DNA from: Halichondria panicea | Taxonomy: Eukaryota > Porifera > Demospongiae > Suberitida > Halichondriidae | DNA: 64,000 nt | Direction of reading: 5' to 3' | Assembly: GCF_963675165.1 (NCBI RefSeq) | Contig: NC_087377.1 | Location: 2,133,501-2,197,500 of the forward strand | Part shown: piece after piece, positions 1 to 11,942 of the stretch | Layout: every line of letters starts with the position of its first letter | Numbering within the stretch: the first letter of the stretch is position 1 | Made by a program: the position numbers and the translations under genes | The notes under the pieces: model-generated | What the model was told of the DNA's origin: nothing | The model's input: the letters and a program-made list of their open reading frames with translations, nothing else | Databases searched by the model: none

Positions 1-52
1 GTTGCATGCAGTCTCGAGCTAAGAGTCTTAGCCTCGATTCAAGGCCGATTAA

Positions 53-530
53 ATGGCTCTATTAGTTGACAAAGCATCAAAGAGACACATGCATGCAAAG
101 ACTCTGTATCAAAGAGTAGCAAAAATGTTTGCATTATTATTCTATCCATGGAATTCAAAGTGAAGGAAGATTTACCTTTCAAGTTACTCATGCTTTACCT
201 ATAAGAGTTAAATGCTTTGATGCAGCTCTGCAATGTTGGATCTGCCTGTAAGACAATCGATGTTGTTGCATAGGCTATCGCCATATTTGCAACTTCGTGC
301 TTACTTTCTTAGTCAAATTTCAGGACAAAAAAGTATAAAACACACAATTTCAGTGCAAAGACAACAATTCATATCTTCCTCCATGTTTTCCTATACATAG
401 AAGATGTAAATTGTTGTGGGGATGCTCCAATAGCATCACTGGCTCAGCTCTCAAGTAATGTGGAATCACAGATAGAAGTCAAGAGAGAAACTGTTGTATC
501 ATGGTGGAATCACAATAGCAGTTTTCAAAT
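53..530. repeat. Segmental duplicate, copy 1 (uninterrupted)
   Basis: Near-identical to 5540-5948 plus 6296-6345. It starts at the 'ctctattagttgacaaagc' motif and ends near 'cacaatagcagttt'. This copy reads straight through the point where copy 2 carries a 347-bp insertion, so it is the empty site for that element. I see no coding potential. Confidence 0.9.
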
Positions 531-1500
531 TGGCATTGTGGGTGGAGCTATATCTACAAATAGGGGAGGCGCTGCAATCAAAATAAATTTGGTAAAGGTC
601 AACACAGTAACACTTAAAAGTGTCTTTTCATTTTCATTACACCAACCATTGTAAAATTAATGTTAAAAATTAATGTTCAATAATGTTTGTATGTTCATTA
701 TCATAATTATTCAGTTTGCAGTGCTCTTGCACACCAGAGAGAGAGAGAGAGAGAGAGAGTCCTCCCTCCATGCAGTGTGACAGCCAGCACCGTCGCGAGT
801 ATGTGGCACTGCATCGCTGGCCCCCCGCCCATCCGCCCATGGGACCATCTGGGATATCTGTAGCAAATGGTTGTGATATCTCAATTGAATACAGTTAAGG
901 CAGCAATAACCAACCTAGAGGCTGTCCCAGTCCAGGTTATTAGAAGGTAGTCTGGCCATGAGACTAATTAGTTACATCCAGGTGGTTAGAATTTGCTATC
1001 CAATGGAGATTCTCATGTAAGAGTTGCTGTTGCCTACAGGGACAAAGCATCGTGTACATACATGTAGGGTATCATACGCACACCCACCTAACATGAGGGT
1101 GTGGCCATCATGTGGGTGTGGCCACAGTTGTAGTAGGTGTGGTCTGACCACTCCCCCTCCAGAGAACCAGTAGATCGAGTTCATTTTTCATTTACAGTAT
1201 GACAAACGAAAAGGAAATGAAAAATGATGGGGCGCCCCAAAAGTATGATTGTGATGAGTATGATTATGATGGTTCATTGCAGCAGCTATATAGCTGTGGG
1301 TACAAGGGAGAGGGGTTAGCAACATGCATCATATATACACAAAGGGACAATAAGAAGTTAGCAACTGCTGCCTCCTACAGATCAAGACACACAGCTATCT
1401 ATAAGGAAGGACAGATTACACACTCACTCATGGTTGAGGAGGAGGACATTGTTGCTTATTCCATCAGTGTTTGTGGGATTTGGTGATGTACATCAGTAGA
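531..1500. other. Mostly unassigned; one 95-codon open frame
   Basis: The stretch holds a short (GA)n near 738-759 and a GGGTGTGGC-rich patch near 1085-1145. A plus-strand open frame runs 1200-1486, just after a 'tttacag' that could be a splice acceptor. It is Asp/Glu/Tyr-rich at its start and I recognise no domain. I cannot support a gene. Confidence 0.3.
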
Positions 1501-1790
1501 TATATGTTCCATGCTTGACTTCAGTATGTGACATGGTGGATACTCTCTCCAGTGCAGTAGGTCCCCCGGAGCCAGAACCATGTAGTGTGAAGGGTAGGGT
1601 TAGGACACATACGTAGTACTACCTCATACATGGAATTACAATACACAAGGCTTGAACTGTATAATTATATATAAAAGCTTATAATTATTTAGAAATAATC
1701 ATCAGACCACCACAACTGATACGTATAGATGTCACCAGCAGTCCCTCTACTGTCAGATGTAATATGGAGTTTTTTCTCTATATTATAGAA

Positions 1791-2686
1791 ATTCCGCCAG
1801 TTGTCCTCCAGAGCAAGAACCATGTAGTGGGAGAAATAGATTATTAGGGGGTACATGCATGCATGGGGTTAGGTACTCATGTCATGTAACACACAAGGCT
1901 TGTTACTGTATAAGGCTCAAATAAGAATAATTGTCAGACCACAACCGATATATGTACATTCTTGATAGTGAAATGCCAGTGTGTCGAATAAAAACGAGTT
2001 CTTTCTAGAGATTCTGCCAGTTGGTCCCCAAGAGCCAGCTAGAACTCTATAATGCATGTATGACACCAGGGGTAGAGGTTAGGACACAGAGCACACACAT
2101 GTACACAAGGCTTATTACGTAACTAGCTGTGTATAAGGCTCAATATTATTTTAAACTTGTTTGACCACAACCGATATGTAGATTCTTGTTTGAAATGCTG
2201 TCGATCCAGTGTCGGATATAAACGAGTCTTTTATAGAAATTCCGCCAGTTGTCATCCAGAGCTAGAACCATGTAGTGGGAGAAATAGATTATTAGAGGGT
2301 ACATGCATGCATGGGGTTAGGTACTCGTGTCATGTAACACACAAGGCTTGTTACTGTATAAGGCTCAAATAAGAATAATTGTCAGACCACAACCGATATA
2401 TGTACATTCTTGATAGTGAAATGCCAGTGTGTCGAATAAAAACGAGTTCTTTCTAGAGATTCTGCCAGTTGGTCCCCAAGAGCCAGCTAGAACTCTATAA
2501 TGCATGTATGACACCAGGGGTAGAGGTTAGGACACAGAGCACACACATGTACACAAGGCTTATTACGTAACTAGCTGTGTATAAGGCTCAATATTATTTT
2601 AAACTTGTTTGACCACAACCGATATGTAGATTCTTGTTTGAAATGCTGTCGATCCAGTGTCGGATATAAACGAGTCTTTTATAGAA
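1791..2686. repeat. 448-bp higher-order tandem duplication
   Basis: The string 'attccgccag' begins at 1791, 2239 and 2687, an exact period of 448 bp. The two 448-bp copies are almost identical and each contains two diverged ~220-bp monomers. This is a recent unit duplication inside an older satellite. Confidence 0.92.
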
Positions 2687-3202
2687 ATTCCGCCAGTTGT
2701 CCTCCAGAGCTAGAACCATGTAGTGGGAGAATTTGGTTAGAATAGGGTTATAGGAAGTATACTATAGGTACGTCTGAAGCACACAATACATGCAGCTGGT
2801 GAGTGGTTCTACAGGGATGCAAGGTTTGAAAGAGACAGACTATAGTAAAGCAGTTGGTTGTTGGGGTAGGACACATCAGTAGTAATCATACATGTACGAA
2901 TATACACAAGGCTTGATAGAATGGTGTAAGGCTCAATATATTAATCGTTAGACCACAACCGATATATAGGTTCTCGATATGCTGCCAGTATCCAGTGTGT
3001 CGGACATAAAAGAGTCTTTTCTATACAAATTCCGCCAGTTGGTCCCCTCCAGAGCAAGAACCATGTAGTGTAAGAAATAGATTAGGACTCATCAATATAG
3101 TACCAGGAGTGCCTGATAGTACTCATACATGCTAATATACCAGGCTTGATTGATAACTATCTAATGCCAAACTACAACCCATAATTATAATAATCATGTA
3201 GA

Positions 3203-4570
<1,368 letters not shown>

Positions 4571-4783
4571 AATAGAATTAGTAAACAAATCTGTTCGAAA
4601 ACTGTTGGCCGGTGTCATAAAATTTTGGGCCCCCCGGCCTAGAATTTTAAAATTTTGGACCCCCCGGGCCTAGAATGTTAACAGTTTAGGCCCCCCAGGG
4701 GGTCCAAATTGTTAACATTCTAGGCCCCCCTCTTCTGCTATCCTTTTCTGCACGATAGAACGAAGTCAAAGAGATATTATAAT

Positions 4784-5525
4784 CAGTGGCGTATCCAGCT
4801 AGGGGCTCAGGGTGCTCAAGCACCCCCCTAAGCTTAACATTAATTACTGCAACTTACTGGATAGCTGGGAGCTGAGCCTGAGCTTGCACTACAGAGCTAG
4901 CTAGAGCTCGCAGAAGACTGTTGGAGACCACACCCTTCAGATATCCAAGTTTCCTGGGCATGTGTACTGTGACTTTTAATGCCACAAAATAGTATATACA
5001 AGCCAAGAGTCTGCATCAGGAGGTTGTTCATTGTCACTGTCAGTGTCAGAAAGCACCAGCAGAGGACTAGAAACTAGACTACGAGGTAGAGGACAAAGAA
5101 TCTTAAACAATGGTTTTGATACAGATTTTCTTGGTTATATACATGTAGTATAATTATTGTGCACTCTGCCTGTCACTAGCTGCTCAGCAGAGAGGTCTTT
5201 CAGTGGTCTGAAGAGAATAAAGACAGCAGTACAATCACACACAGAACGATCGACTAACTGGACTAACTTCTACACATTAACATACCTGTAGATAGTAATT
5301 ATAGCTATATAGAGATGAGTCAGTTGTAGCATATAATACTCTATCTATGGTTGTAGGCAACATGGTAGAGTTGATATCATTGTGACCGTTCTTTATCAAG
5401 GTGTATCCCCTGTCATGCGCAGTAGAGGTGGGTGTGGCTTCCAGTGCGTGGGCGGGCCTCAAAAACATTTCGCGCTGTCGCACGACCTGAGCACCTTCCT
5501 ACTGATATTCCTAGAAACGCCACTG
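4784..5525. mobile_element. Nonautonomous TIR element, 742 bp, 5-bp TSD (ataat)
   Basis: The ends read CAGTGGCGTATCC at the left and the inverse of CAGTGGCGTTTC at the right. They are flanked by ATAAT at 4779-4783 and 5526-5530. No transposase is visible inside. Together with elements at 5949, 30754 and 43543 it forms a CAG...CTG-ended group that makes 5-bp duplications. Confidence 0.8.
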
Positions 5526-5539
5526 ATAATATGGTAAGG

Positions 5540-6345
5540 TTAGCTCTATTAGTTGACAAAGCATCAAAGAGACGCATGCATGCAAAGACTCTGTATCAAA
5601 GTAGCAAAAATGTTTGCATTTATTATTCTATCATGGAATTCAAAGTGAAGCCCCTTTCAAGTTACTCATGCTTTACCTATAAGAGTTAAATGCTTTGTGC
5701 AGCTCTGCAATGTTGGATCTGCCTGTAAGACAATAGATGTTGTTGCATAGCTATCGCCATATTTGCAACTTCGTGCTTACTTTCTTAGTCAAATTTCAGG
5801 ACAAAAAAGTATAAAACACACAATTTCAGTGCAAAGACAACAATTCATATCTTCCTCCATGTTTTCCTATACATAGAAGATGTAAATTGTTGTGGGGATG
5901 CTCCAATAGCATCACTGGCTCAGCTCTCAAGTAATGTGGAATCACAGACAGTGGCGGATCCCCCCTTTCAGACTAAGCTATTGTGGCTTTACTACAGCTA
6001 CCAGCTAGCTATTTATCAGTATTGTAGCTATTTATCAGTATTGTAGCTTGATTCAATGATTGTACCTGTTGTTCTGATGCATCAACTGCCAAAGGAGTGT
6101 TCAGGTTAGCCTAGGTTAGCTAGTTGACTGTTCGTGGCAGAGCTAGCTAAGCTCTACACAAGTTTATTATGGGACTTTCCCTGGGATTTTACCTAGACAC
6201 GTGTGACCGAAAGTGGGCTACGCGCTACTTTCACTACTCGCGCTGCGCGCTCGTAGTTTGGAACCCCCCTTTCATATTTCCTGGATCCGCCACTGACAGA
6301 TAGAAGTCAAGAGAGAAACTGTTGTATCATGGTGGAATCACAATA
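5540..6345. repeat. Segmental duplicate, copy 2, interrupted
   Basis: Copy of 53-530, split by a 347-bp insertion after 'gtggaatcacaga'. The copies diverge after 6345. Confidence 0.9.
5949..6295. mobile_element. MITE, 347 bp, TSD acaga, with empty site in window
   Basis: Inverted ends CAGTGGCGGATCC and GGATCCGCCACTG, flanked by ACAGA (5944-5948 and 6296-6300). The paralogous sequence near 461-480 has a single 'cacagatagaag', which is the uninterrupted target. This fixes both the element ends and the 5-bp duplication. Confidence 0.92.
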
Positions 6346-6410
6346 GCAGTTTCCTTTCGGAACAAGGGTAATATTGGAAAGTCCGGACCAATTCGGGACA
6401 GTTGGCACCT

Positions 6411-6600
6411 ATGTGCTTCGTGCTGCATGAGGCCTGATTCATAGAATGACATGGTTCAGTGTGATGGCTGTGAGACCAGTGCCCTGTGGTATACTACTGT
6501 ACATGCATGAAATGTGTGTGTGTGAGGAGAGCTGCATTCAGTAACTGGCACTGCATAAACTGTGAAGACCATAGAAGACTGTATTGGTGTATTTTGAGAA
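6411..6600 (+). pseudogene. Degenerate PHD-finger-like remnant
   Basis: One plus-strand frame reads C-x2-C, then a stop, then NDMVQCDGCE and a downstream WY and His. A second frame continues with NWHCINCE. The order C-x2-C / CDGC / W-Y...H / WHCxxC matches the C4HC3 layout of PHD fingers, which also occur in ORF1 proteins of some CR1-type LINEs. In-frame stops and a frame change show decay. The host-gene versus retroelement origin is not decided by the sequence. Confidence 0.35.
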
Positions 6601-6664
6601 TGCACTGTCACATAATGTTACCGCTGTTGCGCTGTTAATAGGGGCCTAAAATTTTATGACACCG

Positions 6665-7560
6665 GTACCGCCAAAATGTTAATAATATCCGCTGCTTAAG
6701 TATTGCAACACTCTTGCGACCGTATAGTTAATGGACAAAATGTAAGCTTTAAAGCACCAGAAAACACATGGATAGGAGAATATAAAACCAGTTATGGTAG
6801 GTAGGATTTGAAGGATACCGTTGCTGACATACATAGAAGGGATAATGATGAGACAACAGGCAGGCTTTAATCAATTACCTCAGTAGATAGCAAACACATT
6901 AAAATTGAGACAGCAATCAAAATCCATGGCGTATGCAATTGCCACGCCAATTTTTGTAATTTATTTATCAATTGAAAACAACGTTGTCATGTATACTATG
7001 CATATGGTATAGTGGGTAATCATAACGGTGAGTAAAAATATTTGTTATTTTTGTGGGGAATCTTCATGGCCTACACGAAATTTTCACCTACGAAAACGTA
7101 GGTATGCTTATACAGTAACGCATACTATACTCGCGAAAATCACCATTTCCCATTCAGTGAAACGAATCTCACGAAAATTTACCCACTATAATTATACGGT
7201 AGTAAGACTTTTGCTCAGAAGTAGAGATACAAAAACCTGTTCACATTACTTAAGCTCAGATGGCACCAATGCAAAACTGTGAAAATACTTTCAATGTAAG
7301 TACAACCAGAAGTCTCGAGGTCAGCTGCGCGTTTACCTCCTCCAGAGAAGGCCACACACAGATTGAAGCTAGTACAAGAGCACTGACTTATACTTGTACC
7401 TCTGCTTCAGAGCAAAATGAGCAAAAATAAAATTGCTTCTCCTCCAAACACTTCAAGCTTTTTAAACTAGTCCGCCAATTCTTAATTTCATGAAAACATT
7501 CTCCCTTAGGTATTACAATAGAGATATAATAATACAGTCCTGCACTTTGCCCACTTTATG
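6665..7560. other. Non-coding stretch with one MITE
   Basis: Apart from the MITE near 7010-7203 I see only AT-rich intergenic sequence. The 84-codon frame starting at 7028 lies inside the MITE and is not a gene. Confidence 0.5.
7010..7203. mobile_element. MITE of the 'CCGTATAGCGGGTAA' family (diverged)
   Basis: The left end 'GTATAGTGGGTAAT' and right end 'TTACCCACTATAATTATACGG' are inverted. The interior has the family's 'acggtgagtaaaaatat' and 'cgaaaat' blocks. Better-preserved members sit at 21218-21396, 28441-28797 and 54734-54923; partial ones are at 14745, 27534, 38985 and 41393. Confidence 0.75.
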
Positions 7561-8046
7561 TGTTACCTCATTGAAATCAATTTAGCATTATTATAAATTA
7601 GGTATGGGCAAAGTGTAGTATCTGTTTTAATTTGTTTCACCTTATAATTATCGCGGAGCTCAGACAATGGAAGATACAAGACTTGAGTTTCATTCTGATT
7701 TCTGTCACAGATCTTCATCCTTTGATATCGTAGAAACGGGACTTGCACGCATGCAGCAGTAATTCAGTCTGCAGGTGTGTTATGCATGTGTAGTCAGTGG
7801 GAATCAAAGTGATAAGAACACATGCATGTTCAATGCTGTTAACAAGGTGCAACAGAGAATTTCCTAACAGCAAAACCACAATAGATAATGATTTCTTAAG
7901 CCTAAACTTGCACCAAGCAAGAGTACTCTTGTGTATAAATAAAACAGCCCCTTCACGCCACCTCTGTATAATGGCCAAAACATTGCTCCACAAATGTGTT
8001 CATTGCAAGCATTCTTCATGCAGATACAGGTACATGCAGATACAGG

Positions 8047-9450
8047 TACAGTTCATTTAGTCTAGAGAGTAGATTACCACAAATGTGTGAGTAGTTGTAC
8101 TTAAATGTATATATCTTTTTTGATTGGAGCATTTCTAAGAAATGGTGTTGATACCCGTGTGTAGATGAATGACTGAACTACAACAAATCCAAAAATGTTT
8201 CCATGGACACATAAGGTGGTGGGTTTGTGGTGATTAATAGAACAACAGCGAATTGTTGTAGTGGGTAATCGGTTAGAGTAATAAAACAGTAATCTTGTAC
8301 AGCTAAGGTCCTAGACTTTATCACATAATAATTGTTCAATGGTTTAGGTATCCTGACAATCCCTTTATGGGTGTTACAAATGTTCACAGTGTTTATAATT
8401 CATGATTTACTGGTTTTCAGGTACACTTTTGGTTAGAGTAATAACTTTTGAAAACTTAATAGCTTAGCTTTCAAATTTCTGTAGTAAGTTTACAGATAAA
8501 TGGGCTACATTATAACATCCTCTATGCTTATTCCATTGTTGAATATCACTGAAAAACTACATATTCTACTATTTTCTACTGTTTTGATGACATCACAAGC
8601 TGCTAACCACAAATCGATGACACTCAAATTAACCACGTAAGTGGGCGTACAATAACTGTACGGCCACTTTTAATTACGTTTGTGGTTGATTAAAGCATCA
8701 TTGGTTTGTGGTTTGCAGCTGCGATGTCATCAAAACAGTAGAAAATAGTAAATTATGTAGCTTTTCAGTGTTATCTCAGCAATGGAATAAGCATATAGGA
8801 TGTTCTTGGTATCAAAATGTAGCCCATTTATCTGTAAACTTACTACAGAAATTTGAAAGCTAAGCTATTAATTTTTCAAAAGTTATTACTCTAACCAAAA
8901 GTGTACCTGAAAACCAGTAAATCATGAATTATAAACACTGTGAACATTTGTAACACCCATAAAGGGATTGTCAGGATACCTAAACCATTGAACAATTATT
9001 ATGTGATAAAGTCTAGGACCTTAGCTGTACAAGATTACTGTTACCCACTACTGGAGTTTGCAGAATCTTTGCAACACCCCAGTAAAAGCGTAGAGCGTTA
9101 CGCGTTCCTTATATGGATTTTGTGTACACACTGTGGTCTGTTTTACTACTTAAATGTATAAGCATTCCCCATATAAGGAACCACAGTGCTACACACTTCT
9201 ATTCATGTGTTGCAAAGATTCTGCAATCTCCAGTACAACAATTTGCTGTTGTTCTATTAATCACCACAAACCCACCACCTTATGTTTCAATGGAAACATT
9301 TTTAGATATGTTGTAGTTCAGTCATTCATCTACACACGGGTATCAACACCATTTCTTAGAAATGCTCCAATCAAAAGATATTTACATTTAAGTACAACTA
9401 TACTCACACATTTGTGGTAATCTACTCTCTAGACTAAATTAACTGTACAT
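8047..9450. repeat. 1.4-kb near-perfect inverted repeat (foldback)
   Basis: The left arm (about 8047-8660) and right arm (about 8660-9450) are reverse complements. 'tctagagagtagattaccac' near 8060 is mirrored near 9430, and 'ctactgttttgatgacatca' near 8577 is mirrored near 8735. The same short open frame (MNICNTHKGIVRIPKP...) appears on the minus strand at 8387 and the plus strand at 8940, as expected of a palindrome. The right arm is longer because of a 183-bp nested insertion. Confidence 0.93.
9051..9233. mobile_element. Nested MITE, 183 bp, TA target duplication
   Basis: The ends CTGGAGTTTGCAGAATCTTT and its near-inverse AAAGATTCTGCAATCTCCAG lie between TA dinucleotides (9049-9050, 9234-9235). 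The other foldback arm has an uninterrupted 'acccactacaacaatt' at the matching place. The insertion therefore postdates the inverted duplication. TA duplication suggests Tc1/mariner-type mobilisation. Confidence 0.88.
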
Positions 9451-9587
9451 ACTATAAGCTTTTCAACACTGCTATCACAGGTTTGGTTTGGCCCTAACGA
9501 TATACTACATGGTACTCTTCTTTTGCAAGTGAAAGTCTGCAATCCACTGTGTGCATGGATGTGATGACTGAGAGGTGTAATGACTAG

Positions 9588-9655
9588 GACAGAATAGGTG
9601 TGGCTTAGTAGATTAGATGATAGATTAGGCATGGGTTCAATTCCCTCTTGGGGGA
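9588..9655 (+). ncRNA. tRNA-derived sequence (SINE head or tRNA pseudogene)
   Basis: TGGCTTAGTAG fits a Pol III A box and, about 35 nt later, GGGTTCAATTCC fits a B box. The spacing is tRNA-like. I cannot draw a convincing full cloverleaf, and an AT-rich tail follows, so a SINE head is more likely than a functional tRNA. Confidence 0.5.
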
Positions 9656-11464
9656 CTTTTCTTATAATAATTTCTCTAATACTACATACTTCCTCTCAAG
9701 TCATAAAATCAAGTTGGGGCATCGCCCGCTTTCACGGAAACCAGGCAACAACATTAATTTTTTTGTGGAAGTGGCCAAAATAGTTCAACTAACACTAAAA
9801 GTATTTTGATCATATCTAACAATCTAATAGTGGTTTTGCTGTGGCATGCACTCTGTTGCAAGTCACTGTATACATTTCCCACTCTGCACAAAACCCACAA
9901 GTGTGTGACTGAGGCAAAACAGTTTGTAAACCACAGACATAAGACACTACCTACTTCTCACAACTCCAAGGCATGGGGTCAGGCCTGGGTAACAACTGTA
10001 GCTAGAGAATAGAGGACTGCAAGCCTCTCTGCACCAGATATCCTCTCTGTACCAGCAAGCCTCTCTGCACCAGATACCCTTGATATTGTAAACAATTCCA
10101 ATACTAGGTTTGTGAGCTACTACTACTAGTCACACAGACTGAATGTCTGGAGCTATAAGAGAGAAACTGTCTCCTCAGCATTGGGGCAAGGTACTTTAGA
10201 TAGTTCTATATAGTTTTTTACATGTATACTGGAAAATACACTCTAGACCTACTTTGAGTGTAACCAGTAATATATTCCTCATACATGCACTCAGCAATAC
10301 TATGCTCACCTGATGGGATGTTGTGGGGGGGGGGGGGGCTGCATGGGGTAACTGGATTAGAACTCTCATGCAGGGGGGTGGGGTCTTGTACACCCTTGCA
10401 GCTGGAAGGCCTGGGAGAGAAAAAAAGGATGAAATGTGAAGACATCTGCAGAACAACAATTAACGTTGTTAGCATGCATGATTGCTGAATACACTGTATA
10501 CAATTAATTTTAATTATACTGAATATAAATGTTTCCTCACTAGCTAGTGTAGCGCCTCCATGATTATGCAGCCAGTCAGTAACATCAATCTCGCTCGCTG
10601 GTTTGTGTTGTCACTAAGAGTTGAGACATCTGCAAAACAACAAAACAGACAATAATTGTAATAGCTGGTTGCAGAATACAGACTGCAGAATTATTAATGC
10701 ACAGAATAATACTATTGTACATGTGACAATGACCTAACAGCAAAACTCATGCTTGCGCTTACTATAGTTACATTTACACAACTACAGGATTATTATATTA
10801 TACACAGCAATCCACTTACCAGTTGCTTGGGTGGTTGGAAAGACACTATTATTTTTCCTCTGGTTAGTTTCTTCATCCCCACGAGGAGGTTGTGCAATCA
10901 GATCTACGCATGTGCAGAAATAGTGAGCCCCACCCCCCTCCTTGTTTTTGCACACATGGACCATTGTTTAGCTTTGGCAGCTAGCTGTGGGCCTCAAGGA
11001 TCCCACTTCTGTACAAACCAACTCCTGGAAGGAGGAGTAGGTGTAATGTTTGCATTCCCAAGTTTATGTTCATTTTATATCAATAACATTGCTGCTGAAT
11101 TATTTAAAGCAAGAGAGGGTGCATGTGATACACAACTGTTACAAGACTAATAGTTGATTGTTTCAAATGTTCAAGACTATGGACTTCAGAGAACTGATCT
11201 CTCGTTCCCTCGTGGCATCCCAGCAGCTGGCTATCTTGTTAACTGCGACTTCTCTTTAGTTCACCTGAGAGAGAGAGAGATAGAGAGAGGTTACCATGCA
11301 AACAATATAGGAGGAGGGTGTGATGTGTATAGAAATAATAAATAAATAAAATAATCAATTTTCAGTTAATAAAGGTATTGACTAATTAATATTGACCAGG
11401 TGCACGTTTCCTTCACCTTGTGAGGGACGGTATCCCAACTCTTTGAAATCAGTTGTTCGTAGTA

Positions 11465-11715
11465 CCAGGAGCCCATAAAGAGAAAGAGCGGCTAACTACG
11501 GGGATCACATCTCGTAATTGGTTATGACTGCATTTCCATATATGCAGGGTCACTAAGTGGTTGAATCCCTACACATGTTATACGCAATGCAGGGATGCGG
11601 TTTGCAAGCACTTAGTCGCTTCCATACAAGGAAGTGCGGTTTCATCGGCAATTACGAGATGTGATCCCCGAGTATACGTTGAAGTTAGCCGCTCCTTCTC
11701 TTTATGGGCTCCTGG
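11465..11715. mobile_element. MITE A of an adjacent pair, TSD tagta
   Basis: Inverted ends CCAGGAGCCCATAAAGAG and CTCTTTATGGGCTCCTGG. TAGTA lies at 11460-11464 and 11716-11720. The paralogous site near 16635 ('tttgtagtacaacctc') has neither element. Confidence 0.88.
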
Positions 11716-11720
11716 TAGTA

Positions 11721-11942
11721 CCAAGGGCGTATAACAGAAGAGAGGGCATGCAACTCCTATATGAGCAGAGTTTTACGGGGGCAGATGAATGTGCAGGACT
11801 GTGCATGAAATGCTAAAAATAGAAATTTCTATTTTTAGCACTTCATGCAAATGCACACATTCCTCCGCCCACGTTTGAACTCTGCTAGCTACGTGTACCG
11901 ATAGTGGAGTTGTATGCCCTCTCTTCTTTTATACGCCTTTGG
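11721..11942. mobile_element. MITE B, inserted back-to-back with MITE A
   Basis: Ends CCAAGGGCGTATAACAGAAG and the near-inverse CTTTTATACGCCTTTGG. Its centre is a palindrome around 'aaatagaaatttctattt'. It is bounded by TAGTA at 11716-11720 (shared with MITE A) and 11943-11947. It is absent from the partner copy. Confidence 0.88.

Larger units (their letters stand above)
4611..6664. mobile_element. Possible ~2-kb element bounded by inverted ends
   Basis: The left end 'CCGGTGTCATAAAATTTT' followed by G/C runs is mirrored at 6640-6664 as 'AAAATTTTATGACACCGG'. The interval contains two smaller elements (4784-5525, 5949-6295), a duplicated segment and a PHD-finger-like remnant. I could not define a target-site duplication, so the ends may belong to two members of one family. 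Confidence 0.4.
7560..10960. repeat. Segmental duplication, long copy (partner 45300-46620)
   Basis: Three anchors occur in the same order in both places: 'gggcaaagtgta...atctgt' with 'catagaaacggga' (7610/45315), 'aaaccacaa...cctacttctcacaact' (9885/45590), and 'gagacatctgcaaaacaaca' through 'gcagaaatagtgagccccaccccc' (10620-10935/46300-46595). The long copy has gained the foldback at 8047-9450 and a tRNA-like sequence. In the short copy the block runs straight into PRIM2 exons. Confidence 0.75.

Noticed and set aside
8178-9161. Two copies of a 'MNICNTHKGIVRIPKP' protein on opposite strands
   Set aside because: They are the same non-coding sequence read in the two arms of a palindrome.
10749-11150. 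133-codon open frame in the duplicated block
   Set aside because: No recognisable domain; the partner block at 46.4 kb has shifts, and the sequence spans a duplication junction.
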